Origin: Deinococcus aquatilis DSM 23025
GTDB lineage: Bacteria > Deinococcota > Deinococci > Deinococcales > Deinococcaceae
NCBI RefSeq assembly: GCF_000378445.1
Contig: NZ_KB899699.1
Location: 1 to 64,000 of the forward strand
Length of the DNA: 64,000 bases
Direction of reading: 5' to 3'
Positions within the stretch are counted from its first letter, which is position 1. Each line of letters opens with the position of its first letter. The notes below the pieces were generated by a model. The model did not search any database. It was not told where the DNA came from and saw only the letters and a program-made list of their open reading frames with translations. Made by a program: the position numbers and the translations under genes. Positions 11,831 to 23,463 of this stretch are shown one piece after another.

Positions 11831-12405
11831 AGTCCAGAACTTTCTCGCTGCGCCCTTTCCCAGTCGGCGCACAGCATGTCCAGCCTCACGCTGTCGTAGC
11901 GTTGGCCTGCGACCACCCGCGCTTCCCGCACCCGCCCCGCTTCCCGGAATCCCAGCCGCAGGGCTGCCCGGATCATGCGCTCGTTGCCGCCCCAGGTGGT
12001 AAAAGTGACGACATGCGCGTTGGTTTCCTCGAAGGTGGCCGTGACCCACAACTCCAGTGCCCGCGTGCCCACGCCGCGCCCCCAGTGGGCCGGGTCATAG
12101 ACCAGAATGCCCAGATCCCACCAGCCGCCGCCCGCCGGAGCTTCCTCGGAGCGGTTGACCATCCCGATGCACACGCCGCCCACATCGATCACGCGCTCGT
12201 TGGGGTCTGGGGGCCGAGTGCCCAGCAGTTCCACGTAATCCTGCATGGCAGCAGTCGTGCTGGCTGCATGAAAATACGGCGCGTCCCACTTGCGCCACGC
12301 GGCTTCCGGGTCGGCCAACCAGCGCCGCAGCGTGGGCAGGTCGCGGGGGCGGCGGCCCCGAATAGACACGTCGGTGGGGGAGGGGGCGTCGGGCGGCAGG
12401 GTCAC
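11827..12405 (-). CDS. GNAT-family N-acetyltransferase (RimJ/RimL type)
   Basis: A 192-residue acetyl-CoA-dependent acetyltransferase. The RimJ/RimL-like features are RGRRPRDLPTLRRWLADP near the N-terminus, IGMVNRSEE, the acetyl-CoA-binding turn DPAHWGRGVGTRALELW (about 110-126), and the late strand VVTFTTWGGNERMIRAALRLGF. Such enzymes acetylate N-termini or small molecules; the substrate is unknown. The start is the GTG at 12405, 60 bases after clpA on the same strand. Its stop overlaps the next gene. Confidence 0.85.
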   Translation of the reverse strand: MTLPPDAPSPTDVSIRGRRPRDLPTLRRWLADPEAAWRKWDAPYFHAASTTAAMQDYVELLGTRPPDPNERVIDVGGVCIGMVNRSEEAPAGGGWWDLGILVYDPAHWGRGVGTRALELWVTATFEETNAHVVTFTTWGGNERMIRAALRLGFREAGRVREARVVAGQRYDSVRLDMLCADWERAQRESSGL

Positions 12406-12465
12406 GGGCGCATCATGGCAGACACTTGGGCCGCACCAACAGCGGGGAAGGGTTCATGCTCTGCC

Positions 12466-14705
<2,240 letters not shown>

Positions 14706-14706
<1 letters not shown>

Positions 14707-15026
14707 TAGTTTTCTCCTTCCGGCTCGGCCACCAGCATCAGCGGAAAGCCTTCCTGCCGGGCGTGGGCCGTGACCTGTGCCACCTTGGTCTCGGCCACCT
14801 CGCGGGTATACACGCCCGCCACGCCGTGCCCCTTGTGATGCACCGCCAGCATGACCAGTTGCGCTTCCTGCTCGCCCTTGCGGAAATAGCGTTCCAGTAC
14901 CATCACCACGAAATCCATCGGGGTGTAATCGTCGTTGATCAGCAGCACCCGGTAAAGGCGCGGGCGCTGCGTAGCCGTGCGGTCTAGCGTTTGCGTGCCG
15001 CTGTCTGAATGGTTCCGGCGCGTCAT
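14706..15026 (-). CDS. clpS: ATP-dependent Clp protease adaptor ClpS
   Basis: The 106-residue adaptor shows the ClpS core YRVLLINDDYTPMDFVVMVL (substrate-pocket Asp-Asp and the Met/Val rim), FRKGEQEAQLVMLAVHHKG and GVAGVYTREVAETKV. It recognises N-degron residues and hands substrates to ClpA, encoded next. The ATG at 15026 is favoured over an in-frame upstream start at 15095 because a TACACT hexamer sits 6 nt before it, and because the flexible N-terminus of ClpS is normally about 20-30 residues. Confidence 0.95.
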
Positions 15027-15032
15027 GGGCGC

Positions 15033-15038
15033 AGTGTA
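15033..15038 (-). promoter_or_regulatory. -10 element for leaderless clpS-clpA
   Basis: TACACT on the minus strand, 6 nt before the clpS ATG. Confidence 0.55.
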
Positions 15039-15416
15039 GCGAAGTTGCCTGGAAGGAGGCGGGGCAGGGGTTACGGTGTGGTGTCGTTCTGGCATTTTTG
15101 CGTGTGGGCTTGTTGGGTTGCTGCGACGTTTACCCCCACCCCCCAGCCCCCGCCCCCAAAGGGGTCAGGGGAGTGTTCGCTGCGCTCGGCAGGAGTGATC
15201 TTGTCGTTTTTTGGTTCGGCTTTCTCGCTCATCTGAAGCTGAATCGCCCGTCGTCTTGACGTTGGAATTGGCCCGCGCGTTTCACGCACGACGGCCTCAC
15301 ACGGACTTGGGCGGGGACGATGTGGGGTAGGGGTGTCGGGGTGTTTACTCCTCCCCTTGAGGGGGGGCATTGCACAGCAATGGGGGGGTTGTTGTTGCCT
15401 CCCATTCCTACTCCAA
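15039..15416. repeat. G/C-run intergenic region, probable degenerate dispersed repeat
   Basis: No gene. The stretch holds alternating C-runs and G-runs: 15130-15170 reads as poly-C blocks followed by AAAGGGG, and 15348-15390 reads CTCCCCTTGAGGGGGGGC then a G-run. These arms can pair with one another over about 200 bases. The look is that of the small dispersed non-coding repeats known in Deinococcus genomes, but I cannot match it to a named family. Confidence 0.35.
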
Positions 15417-15455
15417 ACAAAAACCCCTCCACTCTGTTGGCGAGTAGAGGAGTTG
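15417..15455 (-). terminator. Terminator of the LEA-like gene
   Basis: On the minus strand ACTCCTCTACTC pairs with GAGTGGAGGGGT (12 bp, G-T pairs at two or three sites) and is followed by TTTTTG, about 20 bases after the stop codon. Confidence 0.8.
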
Positions 15456-15473
15456 ATAAAAAGTGAGTTGGCT

Positions 15474-16124
15474 TCAGCTCTTTTTGGCGTCCTGCGCCGC
15501 GCCTTTCACGTCGGTCTTGACTTCGTTGGCCTTGGCTTTGGCATCGGCGGCCACCTCTGCGGCCTTGTCCTGGGCGTTATCGGCAGCTTTCTGAGCACCT
15601 GCGGCCACTTCGCCTGCCTTATCTTTGGCGGCGTCTACGGCTTTGCCCGCCTGTGCAGTGGCGTCCTGCGCCTTGTCTTTGGCCGTGTCCACGAACTTCT
15701 GACCTTCTTTCTGGGCCTCGGCTTTTACATCCTGCGCCTTGTCTTTGGCGTCGGCAGCCACGTCAGCGGCGGCGTCTTTGGCTTTGTCGGCGGCTCCGGT
15801 CACAGCGGCTTTTACGTCGCCTGCCACTTCTTTGGCTTTGTCGGCGGCGGCGTTTGCACCACCAGCAGCGGCGTCCTTGACTTCGCCTGCTTTGTCGGCA
15901 ATCACGTCACCCGCGTGCTGGGCAGCGTCTTTGGTCTTCTCCCAGCCCTTGGCAACGCTTTCGCCCATGTCCTGCACGCTGTCTTTCAGGCCCAGATCGG
16001 CCAGTTTCTGATCCAGCGCCTTGCGGTTTTGCTCGCGGCTCAGGTAGTACGCGCCTGCGCCGATCAGGGCACCCAGCAGCAAAAGACGTTTTACGGGAAA
16101 ATGACGGTCATCGCGGTCAAACAT
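15474..16124 (-). CDS. Membrane-anchored LEA-like / YtxH-type repeat protein
   Basis: Residues 1-12 are charged, 13-28 form one hydrophobic segment (RLLLLGALIGAGAYYL), and the remaining 185 residues are built almost only of Ala, Lys, Asp, Glu, Val and Gln. They carry irregular 11-residue repeats such as DKAKDAAADVA, DKAQDVKAEAQ and DKAAEVAADAK. This is the composition and period of group-3 LEA proteins, which fold into amphipathic helices on drying and protect membranes and proteins. A LEA homologue is linked to desiccation tolerance in Deinococcus radiodurans. The single N-terminal anchor would tether the repeat domain to the inner membrane, as in YtxH-type proteins. Function is inferred from composition only. 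Confidence 0.82.
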   Translation of the reverse strand: MFDRDDRHFPVKRLLLLGALIGAGAYYLSREQNRKALDQKLADLGLKDSVQDMGESVAKGWEKTKDAAQHAGDVIADKAGEVKDAAAGGANAAADKAKEVAGDVKAAVTGAADKAKDAAADVAADAKDKAQDVKAEAQKEGQKFVDTAKDKAQDATAQAGKAVDAAKDKAGEVAAGAQKAADNAQDKAAEVAADAKAKANEVKTDVKGAAQDAKKS

Positions 16125-16131
16125 ATGAGAA

Positions 16132-16137
16132 ATCCTA
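16132..16137 (-). promoter_or_regulatory. -10 element for the leaderless LEA-like gene
   Basis: TAGGAT on the minus strand, 7 nt before the ATG at 16124. Confidence 0.5.
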
Positions 16138-16181
16138 ACCCGGCTTTCTCATGAACAGATGAGGACGGACTCAGGAGGGGT

Positions 16182-16619
16182 TCAGGCTGGCAATCTCGGC
16201 AGGCTGGGCCGGGTGCCCAAGGGCTGCACGATTCTCAGCAGATAGCCGTCTGGGTCGGCCACCACGAACTGACGGTTACCGGCTTCCTGTGCATCTTGCC
16301 GATACCAGCGTTCTTCTGGGGGCAGCAAAACAGAGGCATTGGCCTGCTTCACGCGCTCATACACGGCGTCTGCATCGTTTACAGGCACCGACAGATTCAT
16401 GCCGCGTCCATACGGAAACACCAGTTCACCCGCCAGAAAGGTGCGTTCGGGCAGGGTCGGCTGCTCCAGCATCAGCTCGGCTGCGCCCAACCTCAGGTAA
16501 ACAAAGCGTTCTTCTGGACGGGCATACCGCACCTCAAAGCCGATGACGACGGTATAAAACGTCAGGCTACGTGTGAAGTCGGAGACATACAGTTCGGGAA
16601 CGATGGCTGGGCGGGTCAT
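16182..16619 (-). CDS. VOC-family (glyoxalase/bleomycin-resistance-like) protein
   Basis: A 145-residue single-domain protein with the VOC opening [20 protein letters not shown], a first beta-alpha-beta module to about residue 60 and the second ending [18 protein letters not shown], the usual place of the metal-ligand Glu, here replaced by no obvious acidic residue (LLRIVQ). Similar proteins include glyoxalase I and antibiotic-binding resistance proteins; the substrate is unknown. The start at 16619 was chosen over 16643 because the family opening is reached at once and a -10 hexamer lies 7 nt upstream. Transcription is divergent from the kinase gene. Confidence 0.85.
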   Translation of the reverse strand: MTRPAIVPELYVSDFTRSLTFYTVVIGFEVRYARPEERFVYLRLGAAELMLEQPTLPERTFLAGELVFPYGRGMNLSVPVNDADAVYERVKQANASVLLPPEERWYRQDAQEAGNRQFVVADPDGYLLRIVQPLGTRPSLPRLPA

Positions 16620-16641
16620 GCGTCCTAAACTAGCTCTAGCC
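16620..16641. promoter_or_regulatory. 22-bp divergent leaderless promoter pair
   Basis: The two start codons are only 22 bp apart. On the minus strand TAGTTT (16627-16632) is 7 nt before the VOC ATG. On the plus strand TAAACT (16626-16631) is 10 nt before the kinase ATG. The two hexamers share five base pairs, so RNA polymerase can probably serve only one direction at a time. Confidence 0.6.
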
Positions 16642-19596
16642 ATGACTGTTGCCGCGTCGCTCGTCTCTGCTCTGCCTGCCTTTCCGCCCAGCCTGAGTGC
16701 CGCGCTGGACGTGCAAACCTACGGCGCGGCGCTGGCCGACTATGCCTGCCGCACGGTAAGGGCGCATGGCGTGCGGGTGTGGGCCGTATCGGGCGGCTCG
16801 CTGATTCCGGTGGCCGAAGAGGGGCGCGGGCTGGCCCTCAGCGACGGCACGCTGGCCGCGCGGGCCTTGGCGGGCGGCACAGTGCTGGAAGAAGGCATGT
16901 TGGCCTGCCTCCCCTTCGGTGCGGGCGTGCTGGAATTCGTGGGCGCTGATCCGGCGGGCGTGGAAAGCCTGCTGGGGCTTGCGCCGTTGCTGGCGCTGGC
17001 GCTGGAGGGCGTGCAGGCGCGGGAGGCCCGACGTGGGCGGGGGCGGGTGGCCGAAACTGTAGAGGGGCTGGTTCGCAGCCTCGGCGGCAGCCTCGATCTG
17101 CCCGAAGTCCTGACGGTCACGGCCCGGAGCGCGGCTTTGGCCCTTGGATTTGGGCGGGCCTTCGTGGGCCTGTTCAGCGAATTCGGGGAGGCGGGCGCAC
17201 GCACCGGAGAGATTTTTACGCACGGTTTCGAGGGCGAGTTTTCGGGCGGCATCGGCGTCGGCCCGGTCAGCTTCGAGCGGCTGGTTCAGCGCGGCGAGGC
17301 CATCCGCTTCGAGCGCGGGCGGGATGCGGGCACGCCACTGGCGGCAGGGTTGGCCGAACTTGATCCGGTGGCGGCGGTCATCGCGCCCCTCACGGCGCGG
17401 GGGCGGCCTCTGGGCCTCCTGTACGTGGACAGCCGCACGCCGGGAGCCAGTGCCAGCGAAGACGACGCCCGCCTTGTGCTGGCGCTGGCCGAACAAGCCA
17501 GCCTCGCCATAGACAATGCCCGCTTGTACGGCATAGAAACCCGCAAGCGCGAAGCCGCCGAAGCCCTGCGCGAAGCGGGCGCGGCACTGGCGGGCAGCCT
17601 GCATCTGGCCGATACGCTGGCGCAACTGCTGGAACGGGCCGTGACCCTGTTCCGCGCCGATGCAGCGGGCGTCTCCGAACTCCTGCCCGATGGCCGAACC
17701 CTGATTATCAGGAACGCGGTGGGGCTGCCCAGCGAATACGTGTTGCGGGTGCGGGCCAAAGTGGGGGCCGGAGTCACGGGCAGGGCCGTGGAGCGCCGCG
17801 CGATGGTGGCCGCCCGCGACCTGCCCCGCGACCACGCCCATCCTCAGACGGCCGACGCCATCACCGGAGGATTGGGCGGAGGCAGCCGCTATACCCGGCA
17901 ACTGTTGGCGCAGGGCACGTATCCCTTTCGGGGGGTGGTGGGCCTGCCGCTGCAAACAGGGGCGGGCATTTTTGGCGCACTCACGCTCTATTTCCGCGAC
18001 CCCTTGCCGCTGGACGCCGATGATCTGGCACTGGCCGAAGTCTTCGCGGCTCAGGCCAGCCTCGCGATTGCCAACGCCCGCCTGTACGAAGAAGAACTGC
18101 GCCGCGAGCGAGAAGCCGCCGTGCTGCTGAATGTGGGCCGCCTGCTGGCCGAAGACCAGTCGGACGCCGCCCTGACCGAAGCGGTGCGCCTGTCGGTGCT
18201 GGCGATGAACGCCTCACGCGGGTTGCTGGCCCTGACCAACGAGGCCGGAAGCCTCAGCCGGTGCGCCGCTTTTAATCTGCACTCGCCCAGCGAGGGTGAT
18301 CTGACGGGTCTGCACGCCCAACTGGGCCGGGGGCCGCGCCCGCTGACGCGCAGGCATACCCTTCCGGTGGCCCGCAGCGCCCTGATCGTGCCCCTGCGGA
18401 GTGGGGAAGACGTGCTGGGATTCCTGTACGCCGACGACCCCGGCACCGACCCACCCAGTGACCGGGTGTTGCAACTGGCCCGCTCGGTGGCCGACCAGAT
18501 CGCCCTGACCCTGACCCGCGAGCGGCTGCTGTCGGCACTGGCCCGCGAGGAAGCCCGTTACCGCCAGTTGGCCGAAGGCGCACACGACCTGATCCTCTCT
18601 GCCGATGAGGGCGGCGTGATCACCTATGCCAATCCCGCCAGCACCGCTCTGCTGGGGCCTCTGCTGGGGCCGCTGACCGGACAACCGCTGCTGACTCTGG
18701 CGACGCCTGCCACGCGCCCCGCCCTGCACGCCGCACTGGACGCCGCCCGCGTGCGTGCCGTGGGGGGCCGCGCCGAGATCGAGGTGGGCGGGGCCGACCG
18801 TCCGATTCGGCTGGAAGTGCGCCTGAGTGCGGTCAGAACGCCCGGACAGCCTGCCGCCGCGCCCTCGGTGCTGATGGTGGCCCGCGACCTCAGCGAATTG
18901 CAGACGCTGGCCGACGAGATTACCCGGCGCGGGCAGGCGCTGGAGGCCGCCACCAGCCGCCAGAGCGAACTCCGCACCTACCTGACCCTGTTCACGCAGG
19001 CGCAGGAAGAAGAACGCCGCCGCATCAGCCGCGAACTGCACGACGACACCGCGCAGGTGCTGACCGCCACGACCCGCCGGGTGGCCCGCCTTGCCCGCGA
19101 CCTGACCGGCGAGCAGCGTGCCCGCGCCGACGACATCCGCGCCGACCTCGACAACGCCATAGAAAGCGTGCGCCGCTTTGCCCGCAACCTGCGCCCCAGC
19201 GTGCTGGACGACCTCGGCTTGCTACCCGCGCTGGAATGGCTGGCGACTCAGGCCGTCACCGATACCCGCCTGGAGGTGGCCGGACAAGACCGCCGATTGC
19301 CGCCCACCATCGAGCTGACCGTGTTCCGGTTGGCTCAGGAAGCCCTGAACAACGTGGACAAGCACGCCCGTGCTCTGAGCGCCGCCATACGCGTGCAGTA
19401 CACGCCGGAAGGGGTGCGCGTGGCGATTACCGACGACGGTCAGGGCTTTACGCCGGATCAGGCGCAGGCCCGCGCTCAGGCCGGGCACCTGGGCCTCATC
19501 GGCCTGCGCGAACGGGTGGCGCTGGCAGGCGGTGAACTGGATGTAGAAAGCGTGCCGGGGCAGGGCACGACGCTGGTGTTTACATTGCCGGGGTGA
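16642..19596 (+). CDS. Soluble multi-GAF/PAS sensor histidine kinase (NarL/DegS-type)
   Basis: The 984-residue protein has no membrane segment. Up to four GAF-like modules (about 1-130, 140-310, 330-500, 505-640; clear ends in [14 protein letters not shown] and [14 protein letters not shown]) precede a PAS domain (about 655-770, [16 protein letters not shown]). Then come a HisKA_3 dimerisation helix with the phosphoacceptor His in [17 protein letters not shown] (about residue 800) and a HATPase_c domain with NNVDKHA, TDDGQGF and GLIGLRERV. Such kinases pass phosphate to LuxR-type response regulators, but none is adjacent, so the kinase is an orphan in this window. The signal could be a small molecule, light or redox; nothing in the sequence decides. 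Confidence 0.93.
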   Translation: MTVAASLVSALPAFPPSLSAALDVQTYGAALADYACRTVRAHGVRVWAVSGGSLIPVAEEGRGLALSDGTLAARALAGGTVLEEGMLACLPFGAGVLEFVGADPAGVESLLGLAPLLALALEGVQAREARRGRGRVAETVEGLVRSLGGSLDLPEVLTVTARSAALALGFGRAFVGLFSEFGEAGARTGEIFTHGFEGEFSGGIGVGPVSFERLVQRGEAIRFERGRDAGTPLAAGLAELDPVAAVIAPLTARGRPLGLLYVDSRTPGASASEDDARLVLALAEQASLAIDNARLYGIETRKREAAEALREAGAALAGSLHLADTLAQLLERAVTLFRADAAGVSELLPDGRTLIIRNAVGLPSEYVLRVRAKVGAGVTGRAVERRAMVAARDLPRDHAHPQTADAITGGLGGGSRYTRQLLAQGTYPFRGVVGLPLQTGAGIFGALTLYFRDPLPLDADDLALAEVFAAQASLAIANARLYEEELRREREAAVLLNVGRLLAEDQSDAALTEAVRLSVLAMNASRGLLALTNEAGSLSRCAAFNLHSPSEGDLTGLHAQLGRGPRPLTRRHTLPVARSALIVPLRSGEDVLGFLYADDPGTDPPSDRVLQLARSVADQIALTLTRERLLSALAREEARYRQLAEGAHDLILSADEGGVITYANPASTALLGPLLGPLTGQPLLTLATPATRPALHAALDAARVRAVGGRAEIEVGGADRPIRLEVRLSAVRTPGQPAAAPSVLMVARDLSELQTLADEITRRGQALEAATSRQSELRTYLTLFTQAQEEERRRISRELHDDTAQVLTATTRRVARLARDLTGEQRARADDIRADLDNAIESVRRFARNLRPSVLDDLGLLPALEWLATQAVTDTRLEVAGQDRRLPPTIELTVFRLAQEALNNVDKHARALSAAIRVQYTPEGVRVAITDDGQGFTPDQAQARAQAGHLGLIGLRERVALAGGELDVESVPGQGTTLVFTLPG

Positions 19597-19758
19597 GATC
19601 AATCTTTTGCAAGTAATCTAACAGTCAGCCAAATAATTTAGAACAGCTAGAAAGAAGAACGCTAGAAAATGTTAAATAATCTAAGAAGGACACCTTAAAC
19701 TTGTATTTATATTCACTATATAAGAATTAGATTTAAAAGCTTGTGGAGAAGGTTGCAC
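19597..19758 (+). promoter_or_regulatory. A+T-rich leader of an acquired gene
   Basis: The base composition drops sharply right after the kinase stop. The leader holds TATATT and TATAAG hexamers around 19705-19730 and a strong GGAGAAGG Shine-Dalgarno at 19743-19750, unlike the leaderless style of the neighbours. Confidence 0.5.
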
Positions 19759-20310
19759 ATGAGAAATCTATATAAAGGAATCTTATCCTCAAAATACCAC
19801 ACCAAAGAAATGCATACTTTTTATTTTCAGGAAAAAGAATACAGAGTGCAGGGTGATGATTTTAAAAACTGGGCTAGATATCAATTGCCTTATCTGAGTG
19901 GGGGAATTTACAGATTCCACGACACTGTCCTGCTTGGTGGCTATTTTGAAGGAGATACAATTCAAGTATCAGCTATGTTCCGAGGGCGTGCAGAAGTGTT
20001 CTCAGAAATATTTGAACAGTCGAATTTTAGACAAAAGCTGCTCGAAGGTCGTATTGAGAATTGCGAGCTGGGTATTTTGGAATATATAAATAGTGATCAT
20101 GTGCCCAGATTTGTAACGGTCCAAAGGGCAATTCAGATCGTTGATAAGAAATTCATCGATTGGCTTGAAGATAAATTCTCACCAAGGCGCAGTGGGGGGT
20201 ACGGATTTAAATATTGGGCAAGTATGAAATTTGAGGAATTTGAAGGAGAAGTCTGTAAAGTATCATTGTTACACATTGATTTATGGAACGGAATTTGGTA
20301 TGAGTCGTGA
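19759..20310 (+). CDS. Orphan A+T-rich gene, unknown function
   Basis: The 183-residue product is acidic, aromatic-rich and predicted soluble, with no signal peptide or membrane span. It alternates beta-like stretches (about 20-35, 45-80) with helices (about 85-100, 118-135) and ends with a WASMKFEEFEGEVCKVSLL strand. I do not recognise the family. The gene is strikingly A+T-rich with AAA, TTT and ATA codons, against G+C-rich neighbours, and it has a classical Shine-Dalgarno, so it was probably acquired. Size, charge and orphan status would suit an immunity or antitoxin protein, but there is no toxin gene beside it; this is only a guess. The ATG at 19759 was preferred to a TTG at 19741 on Shine-Dalgarno position. 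Confidence 0.75.
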   Translation: MRNLYKGILSSKYHTKEMHTFYFQEKEYRVQGDDFKNWARYQLPYLSGGIYRFHDTVLLGGYFEGDTIQVSAMFRGRAEVFSEIFEQSNFRQKLLEGRIENCELGILEYINSDHVPRFVTVQRAIQIVDKKFIDWLEDKFSPRRSGGYGFKYWASMKFEEFEGEVCKVSLLHIDLWNGIWYES

Positions 20311-20359
20311 ACTACCACTCGCTGCTTCATTTATAACTTGATCAAAGGCATTCAATGCC

Positions 20360-21394
20360 CTACCCATGCCGCGCCAGGAACGCTTCCCGCGTCATCCAGG
20401 CCATTTTCGGGGTCGCCTCGCTGGGGGGTTTGGGAGTGCCGTACACTGCCCGCAACAGCCGGAAGCCGACGCCGAACCACCGCGCTTGCTGGGGCGGCAA
20501 GTCCAGCAGGGCAAAGCCGCTCTTTTCCAGTGGGCCATGAAACAGCGTGACGGCGTACACAGCCTGAGCGCTCGCCAGTTCGGGCCGGGTGTGCAGGGCC
20601 AGCGCCACATCTTTCAGGCTGCGCTGGTAGGCGCGGTAGGCGGCCAGAGAGCTGCGGGCATTGATACCCACGATGCGCGGCGAATGCAGATGCAGTTCGG
20701 CGGTGGGCGTGTGCGGGGGCAGCGGCAGCGGCGGCATCACCTCTGAACGCGGAGCCACGCGCATCACGGCGTCGGCCCGCTGAGCCAGATCGATGACATG
20801 GTGCTCACGGGCAAAGCGGTCTTCGACGGTGCGGCTGTACCCATAGATCAGCAGGTCTCGGGGCGTAGCGTGGCGCAGGCCGGGAACAGCCCCCACGGGC
20901 ACAGGGCGGTAGCCGAGGGCCAGAAGGTCAGGCAGGGCGGCGGTCAGGTCTGCCGGAAGTACCCGCAGGATTTGCCCCGGTTGCGCCGCTGCCTGCGGAA
21001 AGGGAAGAGGCTGCACGCCCCCGCGCCTCAGCGCCGCCAGATTCGCACGGGTCAGGGCTGCACCTTCCAGCGCCCAGAGGGTCACGGGTTGCCTCGCCGC
21101 CGCTTCCAGCCCACTGATTCCGGTGGGATGTCCACTCCCGGCAATTTCATGCCCAGCTTCGGCGGCGGCCCGCAGCAGTTCTGGGGCAGTGCGGGCCAGA
21201 GCAGCCGCAACCAGCAGTGTGGCCTGAATCTTGGCCCCCGCCAGTGCAGCCAGCGCTCCTTCCAACTCTGAAGCCTGTTGTACGGGCACGGTCAGGCCAA
21301 CATGCGGATCACCCGGAGCGCCGCCGTACAGCGTGCCGAATGCACCTGCACGCAGAAGGGAAGGCAGGATCAATGAACGCGAGAAGACGGGCAT
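20360..21394 (-). CDS. YkoP-like protein with a degenerate polysaccharide-deacetylase domain
   Basis: The 344-residue protein has a NodB-fold N-terminal part (about 30-230) in which the metal-binding motif usually written TFDDGP is replaced by [10 protein letters not shown], while the HEIAGSGHP region resembles the second deacetylase motif. The C-terminal 110 residues ([20 protein letters not shown] onward, with [11 protein letters not shown]) resemble the YkoP domain. An enzymatically inactive carbohydrate-binding or scaffold role is plausible but inferred. It is convergent with the A+T-rich orphan and divergent from a glycosyltransferase gene, in a run of envelope-glycan genes. Start at 21394 is supported by a -10 hexamer 7 nt upstream. 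Confidence 0.8.
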   Translation of the reverse strand: MPVFSRSLILPSLLRAGAFGTLYGGAPGDPHVGLTVPVQQASELEGALAALAGAKIQATLLVAAALARTAPELLRAAAEAGHEIAGSGHPTGISGLEAAARQPVTLWALEGAALTRANLAALRRGGVQPLPFPQAAAQPGQILRVLPADLTAALPDLLALGYRPVPVGAVPGLRHATPRDLLIYGYSRTVEDRFAREHHVIDLAQRADAVMRVAPRSEVMPPLPLPPHTPTAELHLHSPRIVGINARSSLAAYRAYQRSLKDVALALHTRPELASAQAVYAVTLFHGPLEKSGFALLDLPPQQARWFGVGFRLLRAVYGTPKPPSEATPKMAWMTREAFLARHG

Positions 21395-21401
21395 AACCCT
21401 G

Positions 21402-21407
21402 ACTGTA
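21402..21407 (-). promoter_or_regulatory. -10 element for the leaderless YkoP-like gene
   Basis: TACAGT on the minus strand, 7 nt before the ATG at 21394. Confidence 0.5.
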
Positions 21408-21566
21408 GCGGCATTGGGGCCAAACAATCTCGATCTGACAGCACGCTCTCATGCTGATCACGGTATGCTCCTGTCTAACGATGCTTCAGTTTTCCTTTAT
21501 CTCCAAAGGCCAGTGGGCAAGAGCGAGAACTCCGGCGAGTATGGCCCGCAGCAGCGCGGGGCGCAC

Positions 21567-22823
21567 ATGACTCCGGTTACCAAAACTGCGGTTGCCAGAG
21601 CTGCGGCCTCTGCCCTCACGGAAGGCGCGGCTCTGACGGAGCGCCCGCTGCGAATCGGCCTGTTTACCGATACCTTCTTGCCCGACCAGAACGGCATCGT
21701 GACCAGCGTGGGCCTGCTCAGTGACGAGCTGCGGGCACGTGGACACCATGTGGATGTGGTGGCTCCCGAGTTCCCCGAGCATGTGGATACCCGAACCGAC
21801 GTGTACCGGATTTCCAGCCTGCGCTATATGTTCTTGCCCACCTACCGCCTTGCTTGGCCCACCCGCAAGGATTTCGAGCGCAAATACGACATCGTGCACA
21901 CGCATACGCCGCTGACGCTGGGGCTGGCTGGCGTGCGCTTGGCCCGGAAATGGCAGGTGCCGCACATCGCCACCTATCACACGCATCTGGCGGCCTACAC
22001 GCACTATGTGCCTGGCCTGACCTCCTTCGACCGCATGACCCGGCTGGTGTCGCGGGTCTCGGGGCAGTTGTACGGGCGGGCCAACGCCGTCATCGTGCCC
22101 ACTCCCGGCATGCTGGACGTGATGCGTGATATGGGGGTGCGCGATCCGGTAGTCATTCCGACCAGTATTGATCCCAGAGGGCTGGAAGCCGCGCCGCCGA
22201 TTCTGAATCCCTGGCCTGCGGGCACGCGCCGCCTGCTGTCGGTGGGCCGCCTCGCCCGCGAGAAACGCTTCGATCTGGTGCTCGATACCCTGTCTCAGTT
22301 GCCGGACGCGCATCTGGTCATCCTTGGAGAGGGGCCGGAGCGGGCGCATCTGGAGGCCCACGCCCGTCAACTCGGCATTTCCGAGCGAGTCACGTTTGTG
22401 GGCGTGCGCCCGTGGACAGAAATTGGCGCGTATTACCGCCTTGCAGAACTGTTTTTGTTTGCCAGCGATACCGAAACGCAGGGCCTAGTCTTGCAGGAAG
22501 CGCAACTGATGGGCGTGCCGGTGGTGGCGGTGGGCGCACGCGGCACCCTCAGCGGCGTGTCGCATGGGCACAGCGGCTACCTGACCATGCCCGGCGACGT
22601 GAATGCCCTCGTGCAGTACGCCCGTGACGTATTGGGCAACCCGGAACTCTGGGAGCAGATGTCGGCAGGTGCGCGGCAGTTCGGCCACACCACGACGCCT
22701 GGCGGTGTGGCCGAACGGGTGCTGGAAGTGTATGCCCGTGCCCTCGGTGCGCCTAGCAGCGCGGTTTCCCCACTGCTCACAGAGGCCGTTACTCCTCGAA
22801 GTAGCCTCGTGTATGACCGCTGA
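21567..22823 (+). CDS. GT4-family glycosyltransferase (diacylglycerol glucosyltransferase-like)
   Basis: A retaining GT-B enzyme of 418 residues. The acceptor-domain opening is [19 protein letters not shown], with [13 protein letters not shown] and [16 protein letters not shown], and the nucleotide-sugar half has [36 protein letters not shown] and the E-x7-E motif in [18 protein letters not shown]. This pattern is closest to the 1,2-diacylglycerol 3-glucosyltransferase and mannosyltransferase group that builds membrane glycolipids. The ATG at 21567 starts 27 residues before the fold; its Shine-Dalgarno is weak, and further in-frame codons upstream cannot be excluded. Its 3' end overlaps the convergent GT2 gene by 35 bases. 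Confidence 0.9.
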   Translation: MTPVTKTAVARAAASALTEGAALTERPLRIGLFTDTFLPDQNGIVTSVGLLSDELRARGHHVDVVAPEFPEHVDTRTDVYRISSLRYMFLPTYRLAWPTRKDFERKYDIVHTHTPLTLGLAGVRLARKWQVPHIATYHTHLAAYTHYVPGLTSFDRMTRLVSRVSGQLYGRANAVIVPTPGMLDVMRDMGVRDPVVIPTSIDPRGLEAAPPILNPWPAGTRRLLSVGRLAREKRFDLVLDTLSQLPDAHLVILGEGPERAHLEAHARQLGISERVTFVGVRPWTEIGAYYRLAELFLFASDTETQGLVLQEAQLMGVPVVAVGARGTLSGVSHGHSGYLTMPGDVNALVQYARDVLGNPELWEQMSAGARQFGHTTTPGGVAERVLEVYARALGAPSSAVSPLLTEAVTPRSSLVYDR

Positions 22824-23457
22824 TATTTTGCGCGTGCCGCCACAGGAAGGGGATCAATCCGCCTTCCAGCCGCCTCGCACTGGTCTCGACGAGTGCGCCG
22901 GGCACGTAGGCCACCGTTCCCAGACGTGCCAGTGCTTGCCCCAGCAAAATATCCTCGTAGGCCTCGACCACCGGGTAGCCTCCAGCGAGACCCGCAGCCA
23001 GGCGCGAGTAGGCCATGTTCGCCCCCGCCAAGTTGGGCTTGTCGGCCAGCACGCACAGCCGCAAAAACAGGTTGTAGGCAGCTTCCGACACCTGCGGCAG
23101 CGGGCGGCGCAATTCCGAAAAACGCATGGGGCCGTACAGGGCGACCCGGCCAACTGCGGCAGCGCTCAGGCGTTCGATCCACTCGGGGGCGGGCAAAGAG
23201 TCAGCGTCGGTGGAGGCCACCCAGTCGCCCCGCGCCGCTTCCAGTCCTGCTTGGCGGGCACGCGCTACCCCGCGTTCATGGCACTGAATCACCGTCGCTC
23301 CCCACGAGCGGGCCACCTCGGCGGTGGCGTCACGGCTGCCGTTGTCCACGACAATCACTTCATGAGGGGCTTGGGTCTGACGTTCCAGTGCACGCAACGT
23401 CAGGGGCAGATACACCGCTTCGTTGCGCGCAGGAATAACAACCGAGAATTCCGGCAC
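22789..23457 (-). CDS. GT2-family glycosyltransferase
   Basis: An inverting GT-A enzyme of 222 residues with [20 protein letters not shown] at the N-terminus, the nucleotide-binding [16 protein letters not shown], and the metal-binding DxD as [10 protein letters not shown] (about residue 89). Donor and acceptor are not predictable. The GTG start follows a TAGCCT hexamer by 6 nt. The gene lies head-to-head with an MFS transporter and tail-to-tail with the GT4 gene. Confidence 0.9.
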   Translation of the reverse strand: MPEFSVVIPARNEAVYLPLTLRALERQTQAPHEVIVVDNGSRDATAEVARSWGATVIQCHERGVARARQAGLEAARGDWVASTDADSLPAPEWIERLSAAAVGRVALYGPMRFSELRRPLPQVSEAAYNLFLRLCVLADKPNLAGANMAYSRLAAGLAGGYPVVEAYEDILLGQALARLGTVAYVPGALVETSARRLEGGLIPFLWRHAQNISGHTRGYFEE

Positions 23458-23463
23458 CCGGAC

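Noticed and set aside
15333..16154. Plus-strand open frame of about 270 codons opposite the LEA-like gene
   Set aside because: It mirrors the low-complexity LEA repeats and would begin inside a terminator; coding evidence favours the minus strand.
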